A DNA stretch of 64,000 bases from the NCBI RefSeq assembly GCF_002101705.1, contig NZ_LQPC01000026.1:1-64000 (forward strand), in the 5' to 3' direction. The stretch is from Mycolicibacterium iranicum. GTDB taxonomy: Bacteria; Actinomycetota; Actinomycetes; Mycobacteriales; Mycobacteriaceae. How positions within the stretch are numbered: position 1 is the stretch's first letter; each line of letters begins with the position of its first letter. Shown here piece by piece: positions 1-8,510 of the stretch. The notes under the pieces are model-generated. The model had not been told where the DNA came from, ran no database searches, and was given only the letters and a program-made list of their open reading frames with translations. A program made the position numbers and the translations under genes.

Positions 1-81
1 CCCCCGCCGCCCCCGCCCCCGCCGCTGCTGCCGCCGGGAGTGCCGCCACCACCGGCACCCGCTCCCACACCCGCGGGCTGA
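1..81 (+). CDS. C-terminal tail of a proline-rich protein, cut by the window edge
   Basis: The first 26 codons form an open frame of almost only Pro, Leu, Gly and Ala, ending at TGA 79-81. The body of the gene lies outside the window, so no product can be named. Proline-rich tails are common in mycobacterial secreted and cell-wall proteins (family knowledge). It converges on the lipoprotein gene whose stop begins at the next base, which favours a genuine gene end. In sequence this C-rich an open frame can also arise by chance, so confidence is moderate. Confidence 0.45.
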   Translation, partial: PPPPPPPPLLPPGVPPPPAPAPTPAG

Positions 82-962
82 TCACCTGAAGTGCGGGTCG
101 AGCAGTGTCGCCCACGCGTTGTCGAGCTGCTGCCACTCCGCCTGGCATCCGCTGGCCCGGCTGTCCGGGAGCTCGCCCGCTGAGACGAGGTCGGCGTTGG
201 CGTCCGGATTCGATCCGTAGATCCAGCACAGCAGGTTGTAATTGCGCGCCTCGTTGAGGGTGTGCTCATCGGCGAAGTCGCCCTCTCCGAGGGGACCGTC
301 CTCGTCGCCGGACACCTCGAACACTTTCGCGAAGTCCTTGACCGCCTGCACCGAATCCGCGTCGGGCGCGCCGCTCTCGTCCGGCTGCAGCAGCACGTAG
401 GCGGCCAACTGATCGGCGAGTCCTCTTCGCGTCCGGTGATCGGCAGGTCGTAGATCGTGATCGCCATGTGGCCGACCTCGTGATAGAAGGTCGCCCATTC
501 GGCGTTGATCGCCGATGCGGCCGGATCCGGCTCCTGTAGCTCGGTGAAGATGCGTTCGCTGTTGGAGGTGTCCTCGTAGCAGATCGTGATGGTCTTGTCG
601 CTCGGGCTCCAGAACGCGTTGGGCTGATCGCACTGCGCCCCGATCAGCGGGATGTCGTAGGGCAGGATCAGCGTCTGGTTGATGTCGTCGGCCATGTCTT
701 CGAGCGCGCCGTCGCCCTCCAGCAACTCCCTGCCCCGCAGCGCCTCCGGGGTGCTCGCGTCCTGATAGGTCGCCACCATGGACCCGCCGCCCTCCGTTGG
801 TTTTTCGGGCGCTTGCTCGGGCGCGTCGACCTTGCCCTTGTCGGCAGCGGCGGCCGACGTCTCTTCGGCGGCTGACGGCGAGTCCGGTTGTTCGGGCTGG
901 GAGCCGCCGCAGGCCACCACCAGCAGGCCGGTCGCCAGGATCGGCAGAATCCGTGTATGCAT
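82..962 (-). pseudogene. DUF4344-type zinc metallopeptidase lipoprotein, frameshifted
   Basis: Reading from ATG 962 gives a lipoprotein signal peptide (MHTRILPILATGLLVVACGG, lipobox VVAC) and a Pro/Glu-rich linker. A peptidase region with the zinc motif HEVGH and the following YDLPITGREED stretch, typical of DUF4344 proteins, comes next. At 420/421 one base is missing: the frame runs off, while the next frame continues at once with LADQLAAYVLL and stays open to the TGA at 82-84. Restoring one base gives about 293 residues. The HExxH site is intact. Either a true pseudogene or a sequencing error; the protein would be an extracytoplasmic, membrane-anchored hydrolase. Confidence 0.8.
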
Positions 963-1024
963 AGGTCGGCCCCTTTGCTCGAAGCATCTATTGACAGCCT
1001 CGCAAATAATGGGCCGGCGTGCGG

Positions 1025-1441
1025 CTACTTCGACGCGTCCGCGCTCAACCAGCGCTTGGGATGCATCCGGATGACGACCGAAGACGCGCTCGGATACTCG
1101 TCGGCGAACTTGTTGCCCTCCCGCTCACCCACGCAGCGGACGGCGACCGACCGTACGCCGGCATCATCCGCCTGTTCGATCGCCGTGACGTCCCCCTCGA
1201 CCGTGACGTATCGGTACGGCGGCCGCTCATCCTGGACCGTGATGGTGAACCGGCCAGCGTCGCGGATCAGCCGATGCTTCACCGAGTCCGCCTGGGTCCA
1301 CACCAGCACCTCACCGCCGGGCTCATAGCCGTACCAGATCGGCACCGCGAGCGGGGCTCGGCCCGGTCGCTCGACCGCAACCACGCCGACGTGAACATCG
1401 GCCAGGAACTGCTCGCGCTCGTCGAGCGTCATCGTCGCCAT
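1025..1441 (-). CDS. PPOX-class (F420/flavin) pyridoxamine 5'-phosphate oxidase-like protein
   Basis: A 138-residue split-beta-barrel protein of the pyridoxamine 5'-phosphate oxidase-like superfamily. Visible hallmarks are the N-terminal MTLDEREQFLADVHVGVVAV segment, the PLAVPIWYGYEPGGEVLVWT strand pair and the central RFTITVQDERPPYRYVTVEG strands. Actinobacterial members of this size usually reduce substrates with F420H2 or bind flavin or heme (family knowledge); the substrate cannot be read from sequence. I chose ATG 1441 (MATMTL); an in-frame GTG or ATG four codons upstream at 1453 is possible. It lies 37 bp downstream of the deazaflavin-dependent oxidoreductase gene on the same strand, so the two may be co-transcribed. 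Confidence 0.8.
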   Translation of the reverse strand: MATMTLDEREQFLADVHVGVVAVERPGRAPLAVPIWYGYEPGGEVLVWTQADSVKHRLIRDAGRFTITVQDERPPYRYVTVEGDVTAIEQADDAGVRSVAVRCVGEREGNKFADEYPSASSVVIRMHPKRWLSADASK

Positions 1442-1478
1442 GACTCTGACCAACCGGTGCGCGCTGGGTCACATTCCC

Positions 1479-1910
1479 TCAGTCACTGATGAGCTCGAAA
1501 ATCGGGATGACGCGGTCGGTGCGCTTCTCGTACTCCCCGAAGCCGGGCGCGCGCTCGACGATCTTCGGGTACAGCTCGTCCCGCTCCGCACGCGGCAGTT
1601 CCCGCGCGGTGACGGCCTTCGGCGGCTCGGTGCCGATCTCGATGCTCGCCCGGGAATTCTCGCGAATGTTGAACGCCCAGGCCGGGTCTCGATCTCTGCC
1701 CGCTGCCGAGCCGACGATGTAGAGCCGCCCGTCGATGTCGAAGTACGCGGTGGGGTTGATCCGCGCTTCGCCGCTCTTGGCGCCGGTGGAATGCAACAGC
1801 AGCAGCGGGAAGCCTTCGAATTGACCGCCCACCTTGCCGCCGTTGGCACGGAACTCGTCGATCGTCTGCTGGTTGAAGTCGCGCTCACCGCGCATCGAAT
1901 CGTCAGCCAT
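1479..1910 (-). CDS. Nitroreductase/deazaflavin-dependent oxidoreductase (DDN family)
   Basis: 143 residues from ATG 1910 (MADDSMRGERDFN). The pattern is that of the F420-dependent Ddn-like family: the N-terminal IDEFRANGGKVGG helix, then GFPLLLLHSTGAKSGEARINP, the YFDIDGRLYIVGSAAG strand and WAFNIRENSRASIEIG. Mycobacterium tuberculosis Ddn of this fold activates nitroimidazoles and reduces quinones at the membrane (family knowledge). The real substrate here is unknown. Its promoter region carries a striking double palindrome (1939-2000) shared with the divergent acetamidase gene. Co-transcription with the PPOX gene behind it is likely. Confidence 0.85.
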   Translation of the reverse strand: MADDSMRGERDFNQQTIDEFRANGGKVGGQFEGFPLLLLHSTGAKSGEARINPTAYFDIDGRLYIVGSAAGRDRDPAWAFNIRENSRASIEIGTEPPKAVTARELPRAERDELYPKIVERAPGFGEYEKRTDRVIPIFELISD

Positions 1911-1938
1911 GACCCCATCCTGCCGCTTACCCCGCGCC

Positions 1939-2000
1939 CGCGGAATAGCATTCCTGGCTGCGGTCGCGGCCGAAATCACAACCCGGAATGCTATTCCGCG
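1939..2000. promoter_or_regulatory. Paired palindromic operator in a divergent promoter
   Basis: Two perfectly inverted 16-bp arms, 1939-1954 and 1985-2000, are separated by 30 bp. Each arm contains a 13-bp palindrome of its own, GGAATAGCATTCC and its complement GGAATGCTATTCC (GGAAT-N3-ATTCC). This is the layout expected for two dimer-binding sites of one repressor between divergent genes (Ddn-like oxidoreductase leftwards, acetamidase rightwards). The regulator is not encoded next to it and cannot be named. Confidence 0.7.
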
Positions 2001-2034
2001 AGCGTCCGGCACCGAGCGGCGCGAGGATGACGGG

Positions 2035-3048
2035 ATGGATCACGTCACCTTCATCCCGACACCCGACCAGTACCGGTATACGTTCGGCGGCGCGGAGCCT
2101 GTGTTGCGGATCAAGCCCCAGACGATCCTGACGCTGTGGGCCGAAGACGCCTACGGCGGACGGATCACCACCACCGATGACGTCGCGTCCGCGGCGCTGA
2201 ATACGTGGGACCTCAACCCGCAGACCGGGCCGTTCTTCGTCGAGGGGGCCGAGCCCGGCGACACGCTGGCCGTCCATCTGGTCGACCTGACACCCGCGCG
2301 CAGCTGGGGCGCGTCGACGCTGATCCCGTTCTTCGGCGGCCTGACCAGCGTCCCCGTCAGTCCGACGCTGCAGGAACCATTGCCCGAGCGCACCTGGATC
2401 TACGAATACGATTCAGCGGCAAAGACATTGGCGTTCAACGCCCACGGCAGCGACTTCAGCGTCGCCCTGCCCGCGAACCCGATGCTGGGCACCGTCGGCG
2501 TGGCACCCGACCGTCGCGAGGTCCGCACCGCGCTCGTCCCCGACATCTTCGGCGGCAACATGGACACTCCTGAGATGGCAGCAGGAGCGACGTGTTATCT
2601 GCGCGTGAACGTCCCCGGCGCGCTGTTCTCGCTGGGCGACGGCCACTACCGCCAGGGCGAGGGCGAATCCTGCGGCTGCGCCGTGGAGGGGGCGATGCAC
2701 ATCACCGCGATCGTCGATCTGATCAAGGGTGGCAACTCGGCGTGGCCGCGGTTGGAGACCGACACCCACCTGATGTGCATCGGATCCGGCCGCCCGATGG
2801 AGGAGGCGTGGCGGGCCGGGCAGGTCGAGATGATCACCTGGTTGGGCGAGTTGTACGGCCTCGACCGATTCGACGCCTACCAGTTGCTCACGCAGATCTC
2901 GCTGTCACCGATCGCCAACGTGGTCGACACCAACTACAGCGCTGTCACCAAGATCGACAAGCGACTGCTGCCGCCCGCGCCTGCCTACGGCGGGGTGCAT
3001 GCACAATTGCGTGCTGCGGCAGAGGCATTGGGCAGCATCAGCTACTAG
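2035..3048 (+). CDS. Acetamidase/formamidase family protein
   Basis: 337 residues from ATG 2035. The sequence carries FmdA/AmdA family blocks: the N-terminal beta-rich half with LWAEDAYGGRITTTDD and GPFFVEGAEPGDTLAVHL, the central GTVGVAPDRREV and DIFGGNMDTPEMAAGATCYL, and GALFSLGDGHYRQGEGE with ESCGCAVEGAM. Family members hydrolyse short aliphatic amides to the acid and ammonia in the cytoplasm. The start follows the double palindrome, so regulated expression is likely. An overlapping ATG at 2027 is out of frame. Downstream after 83 bp lies an SDR gene on the same strand. The exact amide is not deducible. Confidence 0.88.
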   Translation: MDHVTFIPTPDQYRYTFGGAEPVLRIKPQTILTLWAEDAYGGRITTTDDVASAALNTWDLNPQTGPFFVEGAEPGDTLAVHLVDLTPARSWGASTLIPFFGGLTSVPVSPTLQEPLPERTWIYEYDSAAKTLAFNAHGSDFSVALPANPMLGTVGVAPDRREVRTALVPDIFGGNMDTPEMAAGATCYLRVNVPGALFSLGDGHYRQGEGESCGCAVEGAMHITAIVDLIKGGNSAWPRLETDTHLMCIGSGRPMEEAWRAGQVEMITWLGELYGLDRFDAYQLLTQISLSPIANVVDTNYSAVTKIDKRLLPPAPAYGGVHAQLRAAAEALGSISY

Positions 3049-3131
3049 CCACCTGGTCGACCATGTGCCGCGCGATGGTCGAAATGACATTACGGCGTGC
3101 GCGACGTCCGCTCGACGACGAGGATGGCCCC

Positions 3132-3893
3132 ATGGATCTCGGGCTTGCAGGTAAACGCTTCGCCGTCACGGGCGGCACCCGCGGAATCGGCCGCGCCGTC
3201 GTCGAAGGGTTGCTCGCCGAGGGGGCGTCGGTCGCCTTCTGCGCCCGCACGCCGGACGCGGTGGCCGAGGCACAGTCGGAGCTGACCGCTGGCGGGGCCA
3301 CCGCAGTGGGCAGCGCGGTCGACGTGGGCGACCGCACCGCCGTCGCCGCCTGGGTCGAGGCCAGCGCCGAGACGCTCGGCGGGCTCGACGGTGTGGTGGC
3401 CAATGTCAGCGCGCTGGCCATCCCGGAGTCTGCCGAGAACTGGCGCACCACGTTCGAGGTCGACCTGATGGGCACGGTCGGGCTCGTCGACGCGGCACTG
3501 CCGTTTCTGCTCGCCTCCGGCGCCGGGTCCATCGTCTCGATCTCCAGCGTTTCTGGTCGCGAGGTCGACTTCGCCGCGGGCCCCTACGGCACGATGAAGG
3601 CCGCAATCATCCACTACACCCAGGGGCTGGCATACCAGCTCGCCGGAAAAGGCGTGCGCGCCAACAGCGTCAGCCCGGGCAACACCTACTTCGCCGGCGG
3701 CGTGTGGCCGTCGATCGAGGAGAACAACCCCGAACTGTTCGCCGCTGCGCTCGCGCTGAATCCGACCGGCCGGATGGCGACACCGGAGGAGGTGGCCAAC
3801 GCGGTGGTGTTCCTGTCGAGCTCGGCGGCCAGCTTCATCACGGGCACGAACCTGGTCGTCGACGGCGCTCTGACTCGGGGCGTCCAACTCTGA
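3132..3893 (+). CDS. SDR-family NAD(P)-dependent oxidoreductase
   Basis: 253 residues from ATG 3132. Classical short-chain dehydrogenase: cofactor motif TGGTRGIG near residue 15, catalytic serine strand SIVSISSVSG, and the YxxxK pair in YGTMK. The C-terminal ITGTNLVVDGALTRG is standard for 3-oxoacyl-reductase-like SDRs. The usual NNAG-type motif is replaced by VANVSA, a tolerated variation. Substrate unknown. The gene converges with the TetR gene; the two stop codons are one base apart. Confidence 0.9.
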   Translation: MDLGLAGKRFAVTGGTRGIGRAVVEGLLAEGASVAFCARTPDAVAEAQSELTAGGATAVGSAVDVGDRTAVAAWVEASAETLGGLDGVVANVSALAIPESAENWRTTFEVDLMGTVGLVDAALPFLLASGAGSIVSISSVSGREVDFAAGPYGTMKAAIIHYTQGLAYQLAGKGVRANSVSPGNTYFAGGVWPSIEENNPELFAAALALNPTGRMATPEEVANAVVFLSSSAASFITGTNLVVDGALTRGVQL

Positions 3894-3894
3894 G

Positions 3895-4494
3895 TCAGGG
3901 CTCAAGGCCCCGCAGCAGGACCGCGAGACCGTATTCGAACGCGTCGTCGGCCCGGGCCGGCTTGGGCGCCCCGGTGGCCAGCGCGGCGGCCAGTTCGGGA
4001 CTCACCTCCGTGCCGGATCGCCACGGTTCGTCGGGTGCGGCGACGTCGAGCGCGGCTCCCAACACATAATTGTCCACCAACGTGATCGTCCGCAACGTGT
4101 CCGCGGCGCTGAAACCCGCGCGCCGCAACGTGATCGCGAGAGCGTTGTACATCCTGAACGCCTGCGGGCTGTTGACCGCGTACTCCGTCAGCAGGGGGAT
4201 CAGCGTGGGGTACCGCGCGAAGCTGGAGCGGTACGACCGCGCGATGTCGGCGACCACGTCGCGCCACGGCCGGTCGGGATCGTCGGCGGGAAGGTGCACT
4301 TCCGACATCGCGCGCTCGCGCAGCAGCTCGACGATGGCGTCACGCCCCGACACGTGGTTGTACAGCGACGACGGCTGCACCTTCAGCTTGCGCGCGACCC
4401 CCGGCATCGTGAATCCGCCGGAGGTGCGCACGAGCTCGAGCGCGGCCTCGGCGATGACGTCCACGGACAGGATCGGCTTGGGCGGTCGGCCCAT
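3895..4494 (-). CDS. TetR/AcrR-family transcriptional regulator
   Basis: 199 residues. The N-terminal helix-turn-helix reads GGFTMPGVARKLKVQPSSLY followed by NHVSGRDAIVELL, and the C-terminal half resembles the TetR_C ligand-binding domain (SFARYPTLIPLLTEY...). It is divergent from the nitrilase-amidohydrolase-permease operon, and a 19-bp palindrome lies in the 72-bp gap. By the usual logic of the family it should repress that operon, and itself, until a ligand such as an imported amide or amine binds (inference). Confidence 0.9.
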   Translation of the reverse strand: MGRPPKPILSVDVIAEAALELVRTSGGFTMPGVARKLKVQPSSLYNHVSGRDAIVELLRERAMSEVHLPADDPDRPWRDVVADIARSYRSSFARYPTLIPLLTEYAVNSPQAFRMYNALAITLRRAGFSAADTLRTITLVDNYVLGAALDVAAPDEPWRSGTEVSPELAAALATGAPKPARADDAFEYGLAVLLRGLEP

Positions 4495-4537
4495 CTCACA
4501 CCTCCCTCTTGCGTTGGCGGGTGACCGGGTTCACAAT

Positions 4538-4556
4538 AAACGAACCTCATTCGTTT
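4538..4556. promoter_or_regulatory. Probable TetR operator
   Basis: Perfect 7-bp inverted arms AAACGAA and TTCGTTT around a 5-bp centre (CCTCA), sitting 11 bp before the ATG of the nitrilase gene and 44 bp before that of the divergent TetR gene. The AT-rich core stands out from the GC-rich surroundings. Size and position fit a TetR dimer site covering the promoter or start of the operon. Confidence 0.75.
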
Positions 4557-4566
4557 TAGGAGCTGG

Positions 4567-5547
4567 ATGATCGTTCTCACCGCACCGGCGGCATCCCCGT
4601 TGTCGCGCACGACCGCGTCGCACCGTCCGCCGCTGCGCGTCGGCCTCGTCCAGCACCGCTGGCGTGACGACGCCGACGAACTGCGAAAGGTGTTGCGCGC
4701 CGGAATCGATCACGCGGCAGACGAGGGTGCGACGGCGGTGTTCCTGCCCGAGATCACGCTGCTGCGCTACCCCGCCGATCAGCCCGCAGCCGGGCAGGCG
4801 GACGCACTGGCAGAAGAGCTGCTCGACGGGCCAACCTTCGCACTGGCCGCCGAAGCCGCCACGGCACACGGAATTTTCGTGCACGCCTCCCTGTACGAGC
4901 GTGCACCCGGAGCCGACGGGCTCGGGTTCAACACCGCGATACTCGTCTCTCCCACAGGCGAATTGGTCGCCAAGACACACAAACTGCACATCCCGATCTC
5001 GGCGGGATACTACGAGGACACCTACTTTCGCGCCGGCCCGGCAGACAATCCCTACCCGGTGCGCGCGCCCGAGGGCCTCGGTGCCCGCATCGGCCTCCCC
5101 ACGTGTTGGGACGAGTGGTTCCCCGAGGTCGCCCGCAGTTACTCGCTCGGCGGTGCGGAGATCGTGGTGTATCCGACCGCGATCGGCTCCGAACCCGTGT
5201 TCCCCGACTTCGACACCCGGCCGCTGTGGCAGCAGGTCATCGTCGCCAACGGCATCAGCAGCGGCCTGTTCATGATCGTCCCGAACCGCGTGGGCGACGA
5301 AGGCACCGTGACGTTCTACGGGTCGTCGTTCATCTCCGACCCGTACGGTCGTGTGCTGGTCCAGGCACCACGCGACGAGGAGGCGGTGCTGGTGGCCGAT
5401 CTCGACCTCGATCAGCGCCGGGACTGGTTGGAACTGTTCCCGTTCCTGCTGACCCGCCGCCCAGATACCTACGGTGCGCTGACGGAAACCGTTGACATCC
5501 AACGCCCTTACGGCGCGGGCCACGAAGCGACGGCGGTGGTCAAGTGA
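4567..5547 (+). CDS. Nitrilase-superfamily amidohydrolase, N-carbamoylputrescine amidase-like
   Basis: 326 residues. The carbon-nitrogen hydrolase triad is visible: Glu62 in FLPEITLL, Lys140 in THKLHIP and Cys181 in PTCWDEWFPE. The CWDEWFPE motif and SAGYYEDTYFRAG region are closest to N-carbamoylputrescine amidases, which release putrescine, CO2 and ammonia. About 20 extra N-terminal residues precede the conserved PPLRVGLVQHRW start. It heads an operon with an amidohydrolase (GTGA overlap) and an APC permease, suggesting uptake and breakdown of an amide or carbamoyl compound (inference). Confidence 0.85.
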   Translation: MIVLTAPAASPLSRTTASHRPPLRVGLVQHRWRDDADELRKVLRAGIDHAADEGATAVFLPEITLLRYPADQPAAGQADALAEELLDGPTFALAAEAATAHGIFVHASLYERAPGADGLGFNTAILVSPTGELVAKTHKLHIPISAGYYEDTYFRAGPADNPYPVRAPEGLGARIGLPTCWDEWFPEVARSYSLGGAEIVVYPTAIGSEPVFPDFDTRPLWQQVIVANGISSGLFMIVPNRVGDEGTVTFYGSSFISDPYGRVLVQAPRDEEAVLVADLDLDQRRDWLELFPFLLTRRPDTYGALTETVDIQRPYGAGHEATAVVK

Positions 5548-7148
5548 GCGCAACACTGTTCACTGGCGGCGTGATCTGGACCGGCAGCGAGCAGACGGAC
5601 GCGCTGCTCGTCGTCGACGGCGTCGTCGCCGCGATCGGTGACGACGCGCGCCGGCACCACGCGGACACCGTCGATCTTGCAGGCGGCTTTCTGATGCCGT
5701 CGTTCGGGGACGGCCACGCGCACCCGCTCTACGGAGGGCTCGAGGCGGTGGGACCCGCGGTGCGTCAAGCCACCACGGTCGACGAGATCGTGCTCGCCGT
5801 CAAACAATTCGCCGACGAGAACCCCGACGAAGAGTGGATCGTCGGTGCCTCCTACGACGGTAGCCTCGCCGAGAGCGGTCTGTTCGACGCGCGCTGGCTC
5901 GACGCCGCCGTGCCCGACCGGCCGGTGGTGCTGCGGGCATGGGACTACCACACGGTGTGGTGCAACTCGGCCGCACTGGAGCGTGCCGGGATCACCCCCG
6001 AAACCCCCGACCCTGCCTTGGGCGAGATCCCGCACAGCGAGGACGGATCCGTGCTGGGCACGTTGCGGGAATGGGGTGCAGTCGATCTGGTGATGAACGT
6101 GATGCCGCCCCGCGACGAACAGCAGCGTATTGATGCGCTGGGCACCGCGGCCGACTACTACCTGGCCCGCGGCGTCACCTGGGTGCAGGACGCCTGGGTC
6201 GAACCGGCCGATGTCGCGACGTACGTCGAGGCGGCCCGCCGCGACGCGCTGCGGATGCGGTTCAACCTCGCACTGTACGCTGATCCGCGTCACTTCGATT
6301 CGCAGGTAACGCAATTCGCTGATCAGCGCCGCCAGGTCGAGCAGGCGGGCAACCCGCTGCTGACCGCGCAGACGGTGAAGTTCTTCGCCGACGGCGTGGT
6401 GGAGAACGAGACCGGGGCGCTGCTGCAGCCGTACTGCACCGGTCTGCACGAGCATACGGGGATGCGCAACTGGGAGGGTGACTCGCTGGCTGAGGCCGCG
6501 CGCCGCGTCGACGAACTCGGCTTCCAGATCCACATCCACGCCATCGGCGACGCCGCGGTCCGCCAGGCCCTCGACGCGATCGAGTATGTGGTGAAACAGA
6601 ATCCGGCCCGCGACCGTCGCCCGGTGATCGCGCACTGCCAGCTGATCGACGACGATGACTTGGCCCGCTTCGCCGCGCTCGGCGTCATCCCGAACATGCA
6701 GCCGCTGTGGGCACAGCTGGACGCGCTGATGACGGTGCTGACCATCCCGCGGTTGGGTCAGGAGCGTGCCGATCGCCAGTACCCGATCAACACGCTGGAC
6801 ACCTCGGGCGCGCCGTTGAGCTTCGGATCGGATTGGCCGGTGTCCTCCGGGGCACCGCTGGACGGTATCGCGGTCGCGACGTCGCGCCGCACCCGCGAAG
6901 GTACGCCCGAGGAAGGCTGGACACCGCATGAGGTACTGCCGATCGAGCGGGCTCTGACCGCCTACACCTCAGGGGTGGCCAACCAGGCCTTCGCCGAACA
7001 TGTTTGGGGCGCCCTGACGCCCGGGTCCAGCGCCGACATGGTCTGGCTGCAGCACGATCCCCGGACAACCTCACCGCTGGATCTGCCAGCGGTGGGCCTT
7101 CGGACGACGTATCTTCGCGGAGTGCCGATGTACCAGGCGCGAGACTGA
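5544..7148 (+). CDS. Amidohydrolase family protein (YtcJ-like)
   Basis: 534 residues, starting at GTG 5544 which overlaps the stop of the nitrilase gene by 4 bp, so translation is coupled. Metal-dependent amidohydrolase of the YtcJ/exoenzyme-regulatory type. The metal motif GDGHAHPLYGG lies near residue 55, with IHIHAIGD and IAHCQLIDD in the barrel, and GSDWPVSSGAPL carries the final Asp. The C-terminal SADMVWLQHDPR closes the small beta domain. Members deacylate or hydrolyse amide, urea or carbamate bonds. It probably acts on the same compound family as the nitrilase. Confidence 0.88.
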   Translation: MSATLFTGGVIWTGSEQTDALLVVDGVVAAIGDDARRHHADTVDLAGGFLMPSFGDGHAHPLYGGLEAVGPAVRQATTVDEIVLAVKQFADENPDEEWIVGASYDGSLAESGLFDARWLDAAVPDRPVVLRAWDYHTVWCNSAALERAGITPETPDPALGEIPHSEDGSVLGTLREWGAVDLVMNVMPPRDEQQRIDALGTAADYYLARGVTWVQDAWVEPADVATYVEAARRDALRMRFNLALYADPRHFDSQVTQFADQRRQVEQAGNPLLTAQTVKFFADGVVENETGALLQPYCTGLHEHTGMRNWEGDSLAEAARRVDELGFQIHIHAIGDAAVRQALDAIEYVVKQNPARDRRPVIAHCQLIDDDDLARFAALGVIPNMQPLWAQLDALMTVLTIPRLGQERADRQYPINTLDTSGAPLSFGSDWPVSSGAPLDGIAVATSRRTREGTPEEGWTPHEVLPIERALTAYTSGVANQAFAEHVWGALTPGSSADMVWLQHDPRTTSPLDLPAVGLRTTYLRGVPMYQARD

Positions 7149-7157
7149 AAGGCTGAC

Positions 7158-8507
7158 ATGACTTCGGAATTCATCGCCGACACCGACCAGGGCAGTCTCA
7201 AGAGAGCACTGGGCCTACCGTCGCTGGTGCTGTTCGGTCTCGTCTACATGGTGCCGCTGACGGTCTTCACCACCTACGGCATCGTCACCGAGACCTCAGG
7301 CGGCCGGCTTCCTTTGGCCTACATCGTCACGTTGATCGCTATGGTGTTCACGGCGCTGTCGTACGCGCGCATGGCGGCGGCGATTCCAGTGGCCGGTTCG
7401 GCCTACACCTACACCCAGCGCACGTTCGGCGCCCCGGTCGGATTTCTCGCCGGGTGGTCGCTGATGCTGGACTATCTGTTCCTGCCGATGCTGAACTATC
7501 TCGTCATCGGGCTCTATCTCAACGCCGCGGTGCCCGCGCTGCCCGAATGGGTCATCGTCATCGCCACCATCGCGATCGTCACGGTGCTCAACATCGTCGG
7601 CATCGTGTCCGTGGCGCGCGCCAACTTCCTGATCATCGCAATCCAGGCCGTCTTCATCGTGGTCTTCATTGTCCTGTCCATCGGGAAGATCGCCGGCTAC
7701 GGGTCGGTCGACTTCCTTGCGCCGTTCGCCGGTGACGGCTCCGCGGCCGGCATGAGCCCGGTGCTCGCCGGCGCCGCCATCCTATGCCTGTCGTTCCTCG
7801 GCTTCGACGCGGTGTCCACGCTGTCGGAGGAAGCCAAGGACGCCAGACGCACGGTGCCGCAGGCGATCCTGATCGCGACCATCGTGTCGGGATTCATCTT
7901 CATCCTGCTGTCCTACGTCTCGCAGCTGGTGTTCCCGTCCAACGAGTTCGCCGACGTCGACTCCGGTTCGCTCGACGTGATGGTGGCCGCCGGCGGCACC
8001 TTCCTCAACGCCCTGTTCACCGCGGCCTACGTCGCGGGCGCCACCGGGTCGGCGCTCACGTCGCAGGCCTCGGTGGCCCGCATCCTGTTCGCGATGGGCC
8101 GGGACGGAATCCTGCCGAGGAAAGTCTTCGGACATGTCTCGGTGAAGTACCGCACCCCGGTGTATGCCATCCTCTTCGTCAGCGTCATCTCGCTGCTGGC
8201 TATCGTGATCGACCTCGCGATCCTGGCCTCCGTGGTCAGTTTCGGTGCGCTGGTGGCGTTCTCGGTGGTCAACCTGTCGGTGATCAAGCACTACTTCATC
8301 GACCTCAAGGATCGCAGCAACATCGTGCTGAACCTGATCGCACCCGCGATCGGTTTCCTGCTGATGGTGTGGCTGTGGACCAGCCTGTCGGGAACCGCGC
8401 TGACCATAGGGCTGATCTGGCTCGCCATCGGATTCGTGTGGCTGCTGGTGGTCACCCGCGGCTTCAGCCGCCCCACCCCCGTGCTCGACCTCGAAGAAGC
8501 GGCCTAG
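7158..8507 (+). CDS. APC-family amino acid/polyamine permease
   Basis: 449 residues with twelve predictable hydrophobic segments. The first is LPSLVLFGLVYMVPLTVFTT, followed by the APC signature AAAIPVAGSAYTYTQRTFG and then FLAGWSLMLDYLFLPMLNYL. This subgroup resembles putrescine/amino-acid importers (PuuP/YeeF type), matching the carbamoylputrescine-amidase-like first gene of the operon. It starts 9 bp after the amidohydrolase stop. The C-terminus is followed at once by a repeat hairpin (8511-8575) that could end transcription. Confidence 0.88.
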   Translation: MTSEFIADTDQGSLKRALGLPSLVLFGLVYMVPLTVFTTYGIVTETSGGRLPLAYIVTLIAMVFTALSYARMAAAIPVAGSAYTYTQRTFGAPVGFLAGWSLMLDYLFLPMLNYLVIGLYLNAAVPALPEWVIVIATIAIVTVLNIVGIVSVARANFLIIAIQAVFIVVFIVLSIGKIAGYGSVDFLAPFAGDGSAAGMSPVLAGAAILCLSFLGFDAVSTLSEEAKDARRTVPQAILIATIVSGFIFILLSYVSQLVFPSNEFADVDSGSLDVMVAAGGTFLNALFTAAYVAGATGSALTSQASVARILFAMGRDGILPRKVFGHVSVKYRTPVYAILFVSVISLLAIVIDLAILASVVSFGALVAFSVVNLSVIKHYFIDLKDRSNIVLNLIAPAIGFLLMVWLWTSLSGTALTIGLIWLAIGFVWLLVVTRGFSRPTPVLDLEEAA

Positions 8508-8510
8508 CAT

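Noticed and set aside
1-60. C-rich, CCG-like repeats at the window start
   Set aside because: Explained as Pro codons of the partial reading frame; the unit is irregular, so not a true tandem repeat.
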